Shown piece by piece: positions 1 through 11,340 of a stretch of DNA of 64,000 bases. Position 1 is the stretch's first letter; each line of letters starts with the position of its first letter. This DNA is from Daphnia pulex (taxonomy: Eukaryota; Arthropoda; Branchiopoda; Diplostraca; Daphniidae). The stretch spans positions 248,001 through 312,000 of the forward strand of contig NC_060018.1 in NCBI RefSeq assembly GCF_021134715.1, written 5' to 3'. The notes beneath the pieces were generated by a model. The model was given only the letters and a program-made list of their open reading frames with translations, was not told the DNA's origin and did no database searches. The position numbers and the translations under genes are program-made.

Positions 1-1028
1 GTCGGGAGATTTGGAGGAGACGGCCACCTGCGACGCCGACGTCGGGAACGTGAATTTAAAGATGCGGTTCTGCGACGGAGTGACCCACATGCGACGCTCC
101 TCTTCCAACCTAAGGACAAACATTTGACTTTTTTAGAAAGAGAGAGATCGGTTGATGGTGAGTCTGATCCTTTATGGACTCACCGCACGTGCAGCTGAGC
201 GTCGACCGACATTTTCAGACTGAACGTCACGTTCGATCGGCTCGACGTGGAAATATCGACAACGATTTGGTTGATGGATCCCATCCATGTCGTCGATTCA
301 GGGCACAACGTCCTCCGGAAGCTGTTGTAACCTAATCTGTATACCAGTGAAAATATGGAATAACCTTTTTTTTTTTACTAATTTCGGGATTAAATTTTTA
401 GCGTGTACTGGTAGCCGGGCGACGACTCGATGACATAAGGCAATTCCCAAGAAGTAATGGCCTTTTGTTGTCGCACCACAAAAAGGATCGGATGTTCGAC
501 ACCAGCGTCGCTACTTTCAACGCTGACGGCGAAATTCGTCTTGAGCTGCGACAAAAGTGAGTTGCCGTGTGACAGTTTTATATTGAAAGCCAATCATTTG
601 TCATTGTCTTACGTCAGAGTAGGAATAGATGAGTCGGTATTCCAGCGAGTGGTTCAATGTTTTGTCGTAGATCTGACTGAAACTGGCCTGGATCACTTCG
701 ATGCAGTTGTTTTCACGCCGGTCGTCGACGGACGAGAGGCACGTCATGGCATTCGATTTGGGCCGAACTTTTGTATCCGTCCAGTTTATCGCTTTGGACC
801 ATTTGTCTTATCAATCACAACAAATTGAATCCAAAAATGCATCAACTTTTGTTTTAATTATTTTTTTGTTTTACCTTTGGTCAGGGGATCTTCGTTTTCA
901 CTGGCCAAAACGCCACGGCTGCCCGGCTGAATCGACACTAAAACGGACACTATTAGCAGACACAAGAGACAATTGTGCAGAGTAAATGGTCGACACGGCC
1001 GAGTCCAATTGGAATCGTGAATGCTCAT
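1..1028 (-). CDS. SID-1 transmembrane family protein (SIDT-like), N-terminal part, runs off left edge
   Basis: Five exons read on the minus strand: 875-1028, 613-806, 409-545, 184-336 and 1-109 (continuing beyond the window). Phases agree throughout. The ATG at 1028 gives a hydrophobic signal peptide (HNCLLCLLIVSVLVSI) followed by the start of the extracellular beta-rich domain. Family marks are a PILFVVRQQKAITSW block (human SIDT2 has PLLFVVRQKEAVVSF), an RRTLCPE block matching the RTLC of SIDT proteins, and INQIVVDIS. SIDT proteins are multi-pass membrane proteins that bind or move double-stranded RNA and cholesterol; the membrane part lies outside the window. The 409/336 boundary was chosen to keep the RTLC frame. 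Family assignment is from remembered motifs, and I cannot say SIDT1 versus SIDT2. Confidence 0.8.
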
Positions 1029-1835
1029 TATCGACTGACATGGATATCCTCGTTGGGAGAAGAGAAGAACTACAATCCTATCCGCACTGTCGGACAATGG
1101 ACTAATATTTTTCGGTGAGTGGTTTTATCAGACATTTGACATTCACCTTGTGATAACAACACCCAAGTTCAGATGCACCACCCAACAGATATTGTTGGAT
1201 TTGAGAGAGCCCAAAGGTCGTGATCCACTCTGCGTTTTCGACCGTCCTGCACTGGCGTCCAATTGTTACCTAAACTTCCAAACATTTCGTTCAATCACAG
1301 TTGCTCGTCGGACTCGTTTTCTTTTTTAAATAATGCGCAGCGATCAAAGTGTAATAACCTACATCGTGGCAGCGCATAACGTTGCGAGACAACACGACGA
1401 GATTACACGAAAACCAGCAGTAGCTGGTGGGCAATCTCAACGATAACCGGAAATATTGCGGATGTGCTGTGTAGTCCAGGATATACATTTTGAATTTCAT
1501 GAGTTAATGGGGCGTGAATGGACTATCTGGTCGACGGAATTAGGCCACAGTGCGGCATTAATGAATTCGATGCGTTTTCAGAATAACTTGATTAGATTTG
1601 ATGATGTAATAAAAATTGTCTAGAACAAGTGCAAGTAAAAGTAACCTTTTTTTTTGTTTCAAGGTTTTTGTCAAAGGGTTAGGTAAGGTAAGCCGTGGGA
1701 AAAAGGGGCGTTTCTAAAAAGTGAACTGCAAAAGCGGAAATTTTGAAGGTCAATGAAACTGTTAACCTTTCGTCTGTTTATCCTCTCAGGTCGAGTTCAT
1801 TACTTCATTTCAGTTTCAACTGTCCTACGCGAAAG
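1029..1835. promoter_or_regulatory. Divergent intergenic region between the SIDT-like gene and TREX-like gene
   Basis: No convincing coding sequence. It must contain the 5' UTRs and promoters of both divergently transcribed neighbours. A minus-strand reading of 69 codons (1291-1500) shows no domain and is treated as chance. A T-rich tract lies at about 1649-1656 and short ATG-bearing leader sequence for TREX lies at 1743-1835, in frame with the gene but not needed. Confidence 0.5.
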
Positions 1836-2662
1836 ATGTCTGTCCCAGATATTCCAGCTGTTTGCATCCAAAGTCTCGTTTTCTTTGATCTGGAGACCAC
1901 CGGACTGCCCAGCGACCACCCGGCCAGGATCACTGAATTGAATTTTTGTGGTGTCGATCGATCCCAGTTTATCGGATGCATGGCCAAAAAAATGCCCCGC
2001 GTCACCAATCGTTTAAATTTGTGCATTGATCCATCCCGTCCGATTGATCCGGTGGCGACTGACATGTCGAAACTTGATAATGCCAATCTCGGCCAGCAGA
2101 GCAAATTTGACGAAAATGTGTACAACATCATCGTCAGTTTCCTTGACAGGTTTTATTCGTAATTTGTATCTATTGTTCATGTTGTAAACTAATATTGTGT
2201 ATTTTGTCTTCAGGCTTCAAAAGCCCATCTGCTTGATAGCTCATAACGGTACGAAATTCGATTTCCCCATCTTTAATGCTGAAATTGCTCAACTGGGAAA
2301 GGTAACAATAACAGCCTTTTCTTGTAGCCCCCTTTTTATTGAAACTGAAAGAAATTATTGCCTTTTATTCTTAGGGATTTCCACAAGATGTTTACTGCGC
2401 AGATTCTCTAGAAATATTCGGGCTATTGCAAGGCATTTCTACAGGACCCCCCAAAGCCAAGAAGATGCGTAAAACGAAGGCTACTTCGCTAAAGCTGAAC
2501 GATATTTATCAAAGGATCTACAAGAAGAAGCCGGAGACGCTCCATGAAGCCGAAGCTGACGTCAAGATGCTATTCTTGTCGGCCATTGCCACCCCGCAAG
2601 AATTTTTAAATTCGGTTGACCGTAATGCAGTGCCACTGAAGAAAATTCCAAAATGCTGGTAA
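1836..2662 (+). CDS. TREX-type three-prime repair exonuclease
   Basis: Three exons, 1836-2149, 2214-2301 and 2375-2662, encode 229 residues. All three DEDDh exonuclease motifs are visible: Exo I FFDLETTGL (Asp18, Glu20), Exo II AHNGTKFDFPIF, and Exo III HEAEADVKML with the His general base. These enzymes bind two Mg2+ ions and remove nucleotides from 3' ends of DNA. The protein ends at KIPKCW without the long C-terminal membrane tail of mammalian TREX1, so in length it is closer to TREX2 (236 aa). An ATG at 1743 is in frame but adds 31 residues that do not belong to the fold; 1836 has a better context (AAGATGT) and puts the catalytic residues at the usual TREX positions. An AATAAA follows at about 2823. 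Confidence 0.92.
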
Positions 2663-3177
2663 CAATTTCTTTCCATGATATCGCAAATTAAAGTGCTGAA
2701 ATGTGAGTTAATTACCCATTTGTGGTGTTGGAAATTTTTCCTAGTTCGTGATCAAGAAACACAGAACTGTCTTTTTAAATTTGTGAACGTGACGTAATGC
2801 GGTGCGTTGAATTTTAAATGCGAATAAAATTCAGACTTTTTGTTAATTTGTCTTCCAGTCATCTCGTGTTAGTTAATAGATTAATCATCTTACTAGTAGG
2901 TAACTAACTACATTTGTGTCACCATGTTGCGGCTGGACGTTTCTTTTAAAGGTATAACTAATAGTTCAACTTGACATTTTTCGATTAATAGTCATTCCAT
3001 AACTACAAATTTCGCAGGTTATAGTTGATTCATTGAGTTTCGGGGTACACATCGGCATATTTGCACCTGCGTCTTTCTCAACACAGAAACCTTTAAGGAC
3101 ACACCATGTGTACTAGTTTTGTTAACTTGTACTATTTTCCAGTTGCCACACAGTCGTTGGCGTAACAACTTTTAAAA
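2663..3177 (+). other. Intergenic: TREX 3' UTR and ionotropic receptor 5' region
   Basis: AT-rich and non-coding. It holds a probable poly(A) signal for the upstream gene near 2823 and the promoter of the ionotropic receptor gene. No repeat or RNA gene was recognised. Confidence 0.5.
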
Positions 3178-6167
3178 ATGCACTTATGCAAAATATTTCT
3201 TACATGTCTGACTGTAATTTGTTTAGCTACGGAAATCTTCAGCCAGAGAATCGGTTTGTTTTTGTTACTATAATCTCATTTCATAAATGTTATGTCAGAT
3301 TTATTTTATCTTTTTAATTTTTTTTTCTCGTTTTTTCTAATGTGATAAGCGCTCATTTGTGACGATGAAATGGACTCGCTCCGTCTCGGTCGCCAAACCT
3401 GTGCATCCATCATTGATGACACTGACTACTTCACTTGTTCAACCTCTACTAGCTTCACGGTTTTCCAGATTTCGAATGATACAGAAATGCTTCTCATATT
3501 AGGTACAGTTTATTGATCGTTGGCGCATCTGTGACTATTCGAGGTCTACCGCATCCGTTTTAGTTTTCTTTCCTACTGGAGCTCATCTTGAAATGGTCAT
3601 CATTGGGAAATTATTCAAATGTCAAAGGAAAGACAAAAACGTTTGAAGGACATTTCCGTGTTTCATTTAATCAAATACTCTCAAACTTGCAAATGTTGTT
3701 CTAATCAGTTAATTTTTAAAAATCTGCTTTTCATTTAGAGAAAGTTCGTAAATTTGACGGTGTAGTTGTAGCAGCTGCTAAGTGCCAAATTTATGATTCC
3801 GTCGAGTCATCAATGAAGAATTCACCAACAATACCATTGCTCAGTTTGCATTTCTCACCGTGTCCAGCAGTTGCTGGATCGCACACTGAGCGGCTTGACC
3901 TTTATCGGTTGAATGTAATCTTTTTCCACTTGTGAGTTGTGACTTATAAAAGCCAAGTATTAAATGAAAAAATATTTTTAAGGACACCAATCGAGATACT
4001 TGCGGCAGCTTTGCATTGAGTGTGTGGCTGGAACATCGCATCTGTTCTTCGTTCATGGACAACGACACGATTCGTTTGCTGCTTGGCAATAATATAACAC
4101 TCGAGTAAGATCCCACATTTCGCTAGCTGTCATCAAAAGAGTTGATTAATTAATCGTTTTTAAATTTCATTTCTAGCGTGAGCAGAGAACTACAAGACTG
4201 CAGTGGCCTCAATGAACTTCAGTGGAGACTTCATCGACAGCCAGTCGCGTTCCAGGACAAATTTACATCCGAAAGTGCCGAATGGCATCGACAACTCAAC
4301 GGAAAACATTTGAGACTGACAACACTGGAGGTACGTTACGTAATTTGTTTACTATATAATTACCTGACTTGTATATCTTGCACGATGAGAACAGCGACCA
4401 CCATTTGTGGTTTTTGAACGCGACTTTAATGGGGTAATAACCGCGCACAAAGGATACTGCTACGAAATCATTCACGCCGTGCAAAAGTTCTACAATTTCA
4501 CGCAAGTTTTAAACGATCACCGACATATTTTAATCGGTTGTTTTGACGCTAACGTTTTGACCATATTTCTAACAGTTATGAAGTTGTGTTCCCTGCTGAC
4601 AAGACATTCGGTAAAGAATTGTCGAATGGAAGTTGGGATGGAATGATTGGAGATATTCTTGAGCAGGTGAAAATTAATCCTTAGTTTGATTATATTGGTT
4701 AAAGTCTCATTCTTTTCGCAGAATGCCGATATTGGTTTAGGCCCATTTTCCGTCACGCACTCCCGCTACAAAGTCGTTGACTTTTCAGTGGGTTTCCACG
4801 AAGAAGCTACCACCATACTGATTCCTCCGCCGGCGGAAGAGAGTCGGCTTTTAGCTTGCACTAAACCCTTCCGTTCGGAGGTAATGATGAAATTGGATTA
4901 ACTATTGTAAAATTTCAACTGACCGAATTTGATTAAATAATTCCAGGTTTGGATTGCATTGATACTTTTTGTAATAGTGCTGCCAGCAATCCTCTGGACA
5001 TACTTGAAGTTGTTACAAATTCCTAACCAGGAAACATCTTCCCCGACTCTGGCGAATCAATTCTTTTTCGTGCTAGGGGTTCTCATCGGACAATGTAGTA
5101 GATTTTACTTACAGTTTATATGTCAAACCTTCTTTATTTCCCTGTTTGTTTGTTATAGCCGGGCAGAGAGTCGTTTCAACTGGATTTTGGTACCGTTTTC
5201 TTGGAGCCGTTTGGTGTTTAAGTGCTGTCGTATTTGCAAGCGCTTACGTTGGAATCCTCGTGTCTTTTTTGCGATTCCCTAAATTAACGCCAATCATTAA
5301 CAAACTGGAAGACCTGCCTGAATCTCAATTGAAATGGTCTGTGTTGCGCGGAACGGCTTTAGAATCGCTTTTTACGGTAATTAATATTGAATCAAAATGG
5401 GCAAGTTAGCTACAAATAGATAACTAAAATATCAAACTTTGGCAGGAAGCTACAACTGGAGTTTACAAGACCATTGGAGGTAAAAATACAATATGTTCAC
5501 ATCTCTTCCACCTTGCTAAATGTCATATCTTTAACAGACGGACTGCTGACGACTCGTGGGAGTGTAGTTGACACCGGATTGAATGGAATTTACGGTGTCA
5601 TTAACGGTAGTTACGCATACATTGAGGTAAATCTAGTTTTATTCAGGATGAGATGCCGTAACGTCATTAAATGCAACTAGATATTAATCTCTTATAAATT
5701 GAAAGGAAAAATCCTATCTTGAGTCGGTCGTTGCGGAGGACTATGAACGAGAGGGTACCTGTCGTCTTAGTCTCACCTACGAAGATTTCTTCAAAGTTAA
5801 TTTAGCATTCCCGTTACCGAAAGCCAGTCCTCTAAAACCACTAATGGATAAAAAGTAAATTCATTGGCGTGCATAGACAGGTCATATTAATTTTTCATTT
5901 TGATTTATTTGTAGGATCATGCAAATTGCAGAAGCGGGGCTTGGGAACTATTGGAAGAAAAAGTATTGGCCGCAATCAGGTGGTAAATGTCCTGATATCA
6001 CGCAATCGAATGCCGGACCCAAAAGTCTTCGCCTTTCAGACTTGCAAGGCGCTTTCCTCATTCTAGCCATGGGATTTGTATCATCTTCCTTCATCTTTTT
6101 AGCAGAGAGATATTTTAATTATTTTCGTCCATGTCCACCCAATCGCCCCGTTTCCTACATTCGTTGA
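3178..6167 (+). CDS. Ionotropic receptor (variant ionotropic glutamate receptor family)
   Basis: Fourteen exons: 3178-3253, 3350-3502, 3739-3914, 3983-4104, 4177-4330, 4395-4501, 4576-4666, 4722-4880, 4947-5094, 5159-5376, 5446-5479, 5538-5626, 5706-5854, 5915-6167; total 642 aa with all phases consistent. Order: signal peptide (MHLCKIFLTCLTVICLATEI), short N-terminal domain to about residue 227, ligand-binding S1 from RPPFVVFERD, GPFSVTHSRYKVVDFS with the Arg that binds the ligand carboxylate in glutamate receptors, M1 (IALILFVIVLPAILW), pore region, M3 with ASAYVGILVSFL in place of the SYTANLAAFL gate, S2, and M4 near residue 610. A Glu after GSYAYI sits where S2 of glutamate receptors binds the amino group. 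The protein is too short for IR8a or IR25a, so a tuning or divergent IR is likely. The intron after 4501 is GC-AG. Confidence 0.9.
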
Positions 6168-7062
6168 AGCTGACCCATATCGAGCTCGTTTGATTGGTAT
6201 CTGCTGGAACCGAAATTAGACTTCTTAACTATTTAGTAGCTAAGACAACAATGCGTCTATAGATGGGTATTGTGCCATACTTTTCAGATAGTCGTCAATC
6301 TTATGCTGATTTATTTCACCTGGAATTGTTTGAAGAAACTATCGGAATACAGTAATCATAAGTAGTCAATAAATCTGCTAACTGGCAGGTTTGCTAGTAT
6401 GTAGGTGTGTCGATTTGGGTTTTGGCAATAGTTCTTGAGCCTTCTTAAGCTTGAACTGCGGTTACTTGAGCCTATACTAGGTAGAATGGACAGGAGAAGA
6501 AAGATTAAAATTGAAAGCGTTAGACCCAGCAGCTATTTTGTAATTTTCAGACTGGCCATTTTTCGAGTTTTTGTTTATCTTTATTATCTACAAGTGGTTT
6601 AATACAAAGTCACTCTTCATTTGTCGAATCGATTTAACATTTTTTGTATTATCTGTAATTTATCTTGTAGAATTTTGTTGGCTTTATAAAGTTTTAATAA
6701 TTTTTTTTGTTATTTTCATGTCCGATAGTAGTAGAACTCCATTGAATTTTAAGTATTTTTTTAAAAATGGGATCTGGCAACTCCGCGAGGGGGGTATGGG
6801 AATCGAAGACGAAGGGCGGAGCTTGTCACCACACACCACGAGACCACAGTTGGAATCTTTTCCCCGCACGACACACAGCTCCGCTCCGTTTTTTTCCCTC
6901 TGTTCGGCTTCACCAGCACCAGCACGTGCAGAGTTTCTTCCTGGGTCGTCACGTAGCGTGGCGTCCTTGTTTAAAGTTAAGTGTGTGTCTTCATTTGTGT
7001 GTGTGTGTCCTGAATTGTTGGAGCCCACGACGGGATCTCCTTTCTGGATCCCACTTTGATTT
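6168..7062 (+). other. Intergenic: receptor 3' UTR and GC-rich promoter of the next ORF
   Basis: 6168-6760 is AT-rich with no gene. Base composition changes sharply at about 6770-7060, where GC-rich sequence with a GGGCGG box (about 6815) and a (GT)n run (about 6979-7010) suggests a promoter or 5' UTR. The overlapping readings of 60-160 codons here on both strands have no recognisable domain. Confidence 0.4.
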
Positions 7063-7335
7063 GTGTCGAGACGCCCGCGTGGTGTGGCAGCCATCGTGAG
7101 CGTCTCTCGTCCCGATTACGAAGAATACATTGCAACACCCTATCTACCAGTGGTGAAAAGGTTTTTCGATATTTTGGCTATAATGGGTTGGCTCTATGTG
7201 GCTATTATGTTTCCGGTCACCGTCTTATTGGTGATTTATTGGCACAAATGTTTAAAAGACGCTGCAAATGCCGTTATGGAAAGCAAAAGAAGAAGAAAAG
7301 AGAGAGAAGAGTTACGTCAGTTTCGTCAAACATGA
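7063..7335 (+). CDS. Small one-pass membrane protein ORF, no ATG start seen
   Basis: An open frame of about 90 codons encodes YEEYIATPYLPVVKRFF, a hydrophobic segment (DILAIMGWLYVAIMFPVTVLLVIYW, shown by composition rather than homology) and a very basic Lys/Arg/Glu-rich C-terminal tail. The organised membrane segment plus charged tail suggests a real small membrane protein or a copy of one. The frame has a stop just upstream (7057) and no ATG before the membrane segment; it opens at a GTG. A first exon ending before the AG at 7089-7090 could supply the start, or the ATG could be lost (ATC at 7092 sits in a good initiation context). An A-tract (about 7358-7371) follows. I do not recognise the family. 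Confidence 0.4.
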   Translation: MSRRPRGVAAIVSVSRPDYEEYIATPYLPVVKRFFDILAIMGWLYVAIMFPVTVLLVIYWHKCLKDAANAVMESKRRRKEREELRQFRQT

Positions 7336-7359
7336 TCAAACCTGAAAATGAAAACCTAA

Positions 7360-10300
7360 AAAAAAAAAAAATATTTTGAAGTGAACAAAAAAAAGGAACC
7401 AGTAAAGTGTATTAGTTCATCTGACGAAGATTCGGATTTCGAAGAAGTTCCATCAGCTCTACCATACCCTGGGAATAGAGTCATCCTTGATATTCCGATC
7501 AATCCTGCAATAGCTGAAGAAGACGACATGTTTGCTGATATATTTACCTCTACCGTTCCCTTGAAAACTGAAAAACCAACACATCAATCGGATGATCTCA
7601 GCTCAGTTGAAACGGATTCGTCAATGGAAGAACCTGATGTTTTCGTTCTACCTGTGGATAACACTACGTCATGCAAATCAACAGAGTCCATTATAGCCAC
7701 TAGCAAAAAAACAGTATTGAGCTCAACCACTACAACTCTTGAAAAAGAAAATATGCTGATATTATCGGAAAAAACACAAGTAATTCATGGAGCGGATTTA
7801 CAACTAAGCGACGAAAACTCTTTTGTTGTCTGTAAAACTGTTGTTGAGCAGCCGCACAGTTTGTCGGAAGTAATTGATGTTCTGGTGCCAAAACCTTTAT
7901 TAGAAAATTCAGCGTTCTCGTCAGCGTTCATCAAGGAACATGTGTCGTCTCCTCCTATCCCTATAGCAAGAATTTCCACTGAACCACCACCAATTGTCCA
8001 ATGTGACAACTTATCCCAGTCTTCCTCAGTTATTACCATTGAAGAAACTTCGAAAATGATAGATACCCACAAACAAAACGATGTTGAAGGTAGCTTTGAA
8101 GTTCGTAATGTTGAAGTAACAGGAGAAAATTCTAGATCTCAAGTGGCTTTTGAAATTTCGCCTAAAACTACGAAGTTAAGTGAGCCACCATCACCAGTAG
8201 TGCACACAATAACAACCAAGAGAAAAGAAGAACTTGAAGAGATGGGAAGAGTTATCAACGAAGAGCAGTCGATTTTAATTCAGGAACATGGACGGCAAGA
8301 ACGCCTAGCTTCATCTATTGCAGACCAGATGTATTCCGAATCCCAGGTATGATTCTATTACTTGATTCCGTAGCTATAGAAGTGTGGTGTTATGTTTACA
8401 CATTACAATGCTGTATTATTGTAGGAGTTGCTGAGGCTATTTGGAATTCCTTATCTTGTCGCTCCAATGGAGGCTGAGGCGCAGTGCGCTTTCTTGGACG
8501 AAGCTGGTCTAACTCAAGGCACCATAACGGACGATAGCGATATCTGGCTGTTTGGAGGACGCCGAGTCTACAAACATTTCTTTAATCAAGGAAAATTTGT
8601 AGAATTCTTCGAAGCCGATGACATATACAATGTTTTCAGTAAGTGTTTTATTTTGCGATTTGTAGTTCACAAAAAATCCTTAAATTATCACATTTTTTTT
8701 CAAGAACTAGGACGCGAAAAACTTGTTCATTTGACTCTTTTAACCGGAAATGATTATACTGAAGGTATTTATAGGCATGCAATATTATTGAGTCTATAAA
8801 GTTTTCATGTTACACTGCATACAACAGGAATTCAAGGTGTCGGACCGGTTTGTGCCCTAGAAATTTTAGCTGAATTTCCAAATCCTGGTTCGGAAGCATT
8901 GGAAGAGTTTAGTAATTGGTATAGAAATCCATTAAATCATTTTTTTAAATGTGTGACTCATAACAGGCTCATTTGTGAATTTTGAAATTCCAAATTCAGG
9001 TTTCACAAAGTCCAGGCCAAGAAAAATGCACCTTCAGAGAATAAGATTCGACAGAAAATACGAAATCTACAAGTTAAACCCGGTAAGTTCTAAACAACTA
9101 TTTCCACTCTAAATCTATCTCCGCTTTTCTCCTCTTCTTTAACTTAATTTTTCCATCTGTAGTAAGAATTTAGAAGTCAAACTCAAAAGTCATGGGCTTG
9201 TTCGGTTTGTTTTACCACAGCAATAGAATTATATTTTATTATCTATAACATTATCATTATTATATTACTCTGGTTCCTTGTAAGTAATAACTTATAACTT
9301 TAAGAGTTACGAAGTTGTATTGTAAAAAAAAATCCAAAAACATATAGATGCTAGTTGTTATACTTAACTTGGCAAACGCGCCAGCAGATAACAATATGTC
9401 GCTGACATTGTTTTGATTGTATATTGGTTTTCTCTTTTCTGGCTCCATCGACAGGATGGACATTTATCTATTTTATTTGATATAACTCTTTGAATGAAGT
9501 TTATTATTGTAACGGTTTGATACAAGATGGTTGTAGGTAACTAAAACAATCAATGATGTAGTTAACTTTTCCATATTGATTTTAATGTAGTCTAAATAAG
9601 TCGAAAATTCATTCATTTTTCAGAAAATTGGGTTAAAAGTCAGAGCAAGGCTTGACAATGTAACCAATTTGCGATCTGATGGAGAAGATTTCCGTTGGTA
9701 TCTTAAGGTATACATTCATAAATTCCTGTGTATTGGCTTGGCAAGCCAAATTCAAATCCAAAACATTCGAGATTGCCCTTAAATGGCAATTTTACTGTCT
9801 TGTTCTCATTAGGTGAAATGTGGAAGTTGCAATGAAGTGTCAGATAAATGGATTTACATCACTCAGTCTGAGTCAAATGATGTGAAGGGAGGGAGAGGGA
9901 CAGCAAACTTAGTGTTCAAGTGTATGTAAGCTTTGTTCCCGAGAAAATAATATGGGTATTATCAAAGATAATATAATATTTCAATATTTCAGTGTCCTAA
10001 ATAATTTAACATCAATCAATCTAGATATCATTTCTGAAAGCCTAACATCTTATAATGATGAAGACCAGGGTAAATTTAAGACCATAGTTAAATTTGACTG
10101 TCATGGTATGGAGCCAACTGATTTTTCACCAAGAGTATGTCAAATTTATGGCCCATTTAAACACTTTTCAATAATGTTTATATTGTTTTTAGAATGGTTG
10201 GCTCGTTGAGGGGTTAGAAAGTGGAACAAAATTTAGCGATGTCGATTTGTCTGACAAAGAGTGGGTTGAATATGATGAAAAGGCAAAAAATGAAGTTGGG

Positions 10301-10928
10301 ATTTACGAGATCGAACATCAGTTTGCACGAGAAAAATAGTGCTGTACGAAAAGCTGAAGTGAAATAAATGTTTTCTTCTCCAAATGTCTTCTTCGGAGTC
10401 TTTGATCAATAATCGTCACGTTTTAATTTAAAAGATGTACGAAAATCTTTGACATTCCATATAAATGACTATAATTCATTTATTTTTGTAAATGTTATAT
10501 TGTAGGTTTTCCGAACAGAGCCGTTGTTGACGCATACCACAATCCAGAAATAAATGCATCTCGCGGTAAATTTTCTTGGACTGATCCTGATATGGATGCG
10601 CTACGAGATTTTCTACATAAAAAAATTGGATGGAATCGAGATAAGTTTAACTCTGTGGTGACCCCAGTTCTCGAAAGATTCAAAGACAAACAAGTAATTA
10701 CTGTTCTAATCTATCCAATTTGTGAGTAATTTTAATATTTTTTACGTTCTCATTCAACAGTGTCAAACGAGAATTGATACTTACTTTTCTGTGAAATTCC
10801 CACCTAAAATGGCTACTATAATAAGTAAAAGAGTTATGAACGCTCTTCGCAAAGCTGACTTTGGTGGGGAAGATACAGAAATAGAGAACACCATCAAAAC
10901 ATCTTCCAACTCCAAAGGCAAAGTGTAA
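7360..10928 (+). pseudogene. 5'-truncated XPG/ERCC5 (Rad2-family) nuclease: spacer, I-region and PCNA motif only
   Basis: Exons 7381-8346, 8425-8638, 8705-8764, 8828-8918, 9000-9082, 10506-10693 and 10761-10928 join in phase. The first is the acidic, Ser/Thr-rich spacer; then the XPG-I core [31 protein letters not shown] and [14 protein letters not shown], keeping the catalytic Glu and Asp residues; then the C-terminal part with a PCNA-binding box (QTRIDTYF). XPG cuts 3' of the lesion bubble in nucleotide excision repair. The XPG-N domain, essential for the active site, is nowhere in this window: upstream lie the membrane ORF and then the complete receptor gene. The frame opens after a stop at 7357 directly behind an A-tract, with its first ATG only at 7528. 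TAA at 10926 ends it, yet phase-matched tail sequence continues (next exon at 11036). Most likely a truncated duplicate; a trans-located N-terminal part is the alternative. Confidence 0.75.
9527..10339 (+). pseudogene. CZIB-like CXXC zinc-binding protein (UPF0587/C1orf123), nested in an XPG intron, one frameshift
   Basis: Exons 9527-9532 (ATG GTT only), 9624-9707, 9813-9955, 10025-10134 and 10193-10339, same strand as the surrounding XPG-like gene and entirely within its 9083-10505 intron. The product resembles human CZIB from end to end: KIGLKVRARLDNVTNLR, EDFRWYLKVKCGSC (first CXXC), [10 protein letters not shown], second zinc motif [32 protein letters not shown], and VGIYEIEHQFAREK at the end. 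Human CZIB has 160 residues and this would have 161. The only defect is in exon 3: TGTA at 9921-9924 is directly repeated at 9925-9928, which shifts the frame and destroys the second CXXC (VFKC then stop). Everything after it is intact and in phase, so this is either a very young pseudogene, a segregating allele or a sequence error. Confidence 0.8.
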
Positions 10929-11035
10929 CGAAAAGCACCTACAGGTATCAAAATAATTTCTGTTCTCGTTATACTTAAATGTATGGCGTATTATGCATTA
11001 ATGTATTTACTTATCTATTGTTTTTTCTACTGAAG

Positions 11036-11340
11036 GAAAAGAACAGCTAAGTCAACCTGCACGTAGTAAGAAGATTTTGAAAACTACAAAATTATAAGTC
11101 GAAGTCGAACCAAAGGCATCTACTTCGGGTGACAGCAGCAAAGCACCTGAAATCATCTGGCAAAAAGAAAATGACAAGACAAAACTAGTAGCAAACAAAT
11201 TAAAAGCAATTGAGTTGTTTAAGAAATCCAGGGGTCGTGGCAGATTCAATCCAGGAGTCGGATTCAAATTAATCATAAATCAGAGCATCGGTAACACAGA
11301 CACCGCAAGTCTTTGCCTTTACTTGCTTGTTCGTTTTTAA
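11036..11340 (+). pseudogene. Remnant of the XPG-like C-terminal tail exon
   Basis: After the TAA at 10926-10928 the same frame runs RKAPT to a donor near 10945, and an acceptor at 11034-11035 opens an exon in matching phase. It reads KEQLSQPARSKKILKTTKL, meets TAA at 11095, then stays open for 81 codons (EVEPKASTSGD ... VANKLKAIELFKKSRGRGRF) to 11340. Lys/Arg-rich low-conservation sequence is what the C-terminal tail of XPG looks like. The preserved exon phase with two in-frame stops suggests decay, though a naturally shortened tail with these stops in the 3' UTR is possible. Confidence 0.5.

Noticed and set aside
6684-7099. Overlapping open frames on both strands in the GC-rich patch
   Set aside because: Several frames are open at once because of base composition; none has a recognisable domain.
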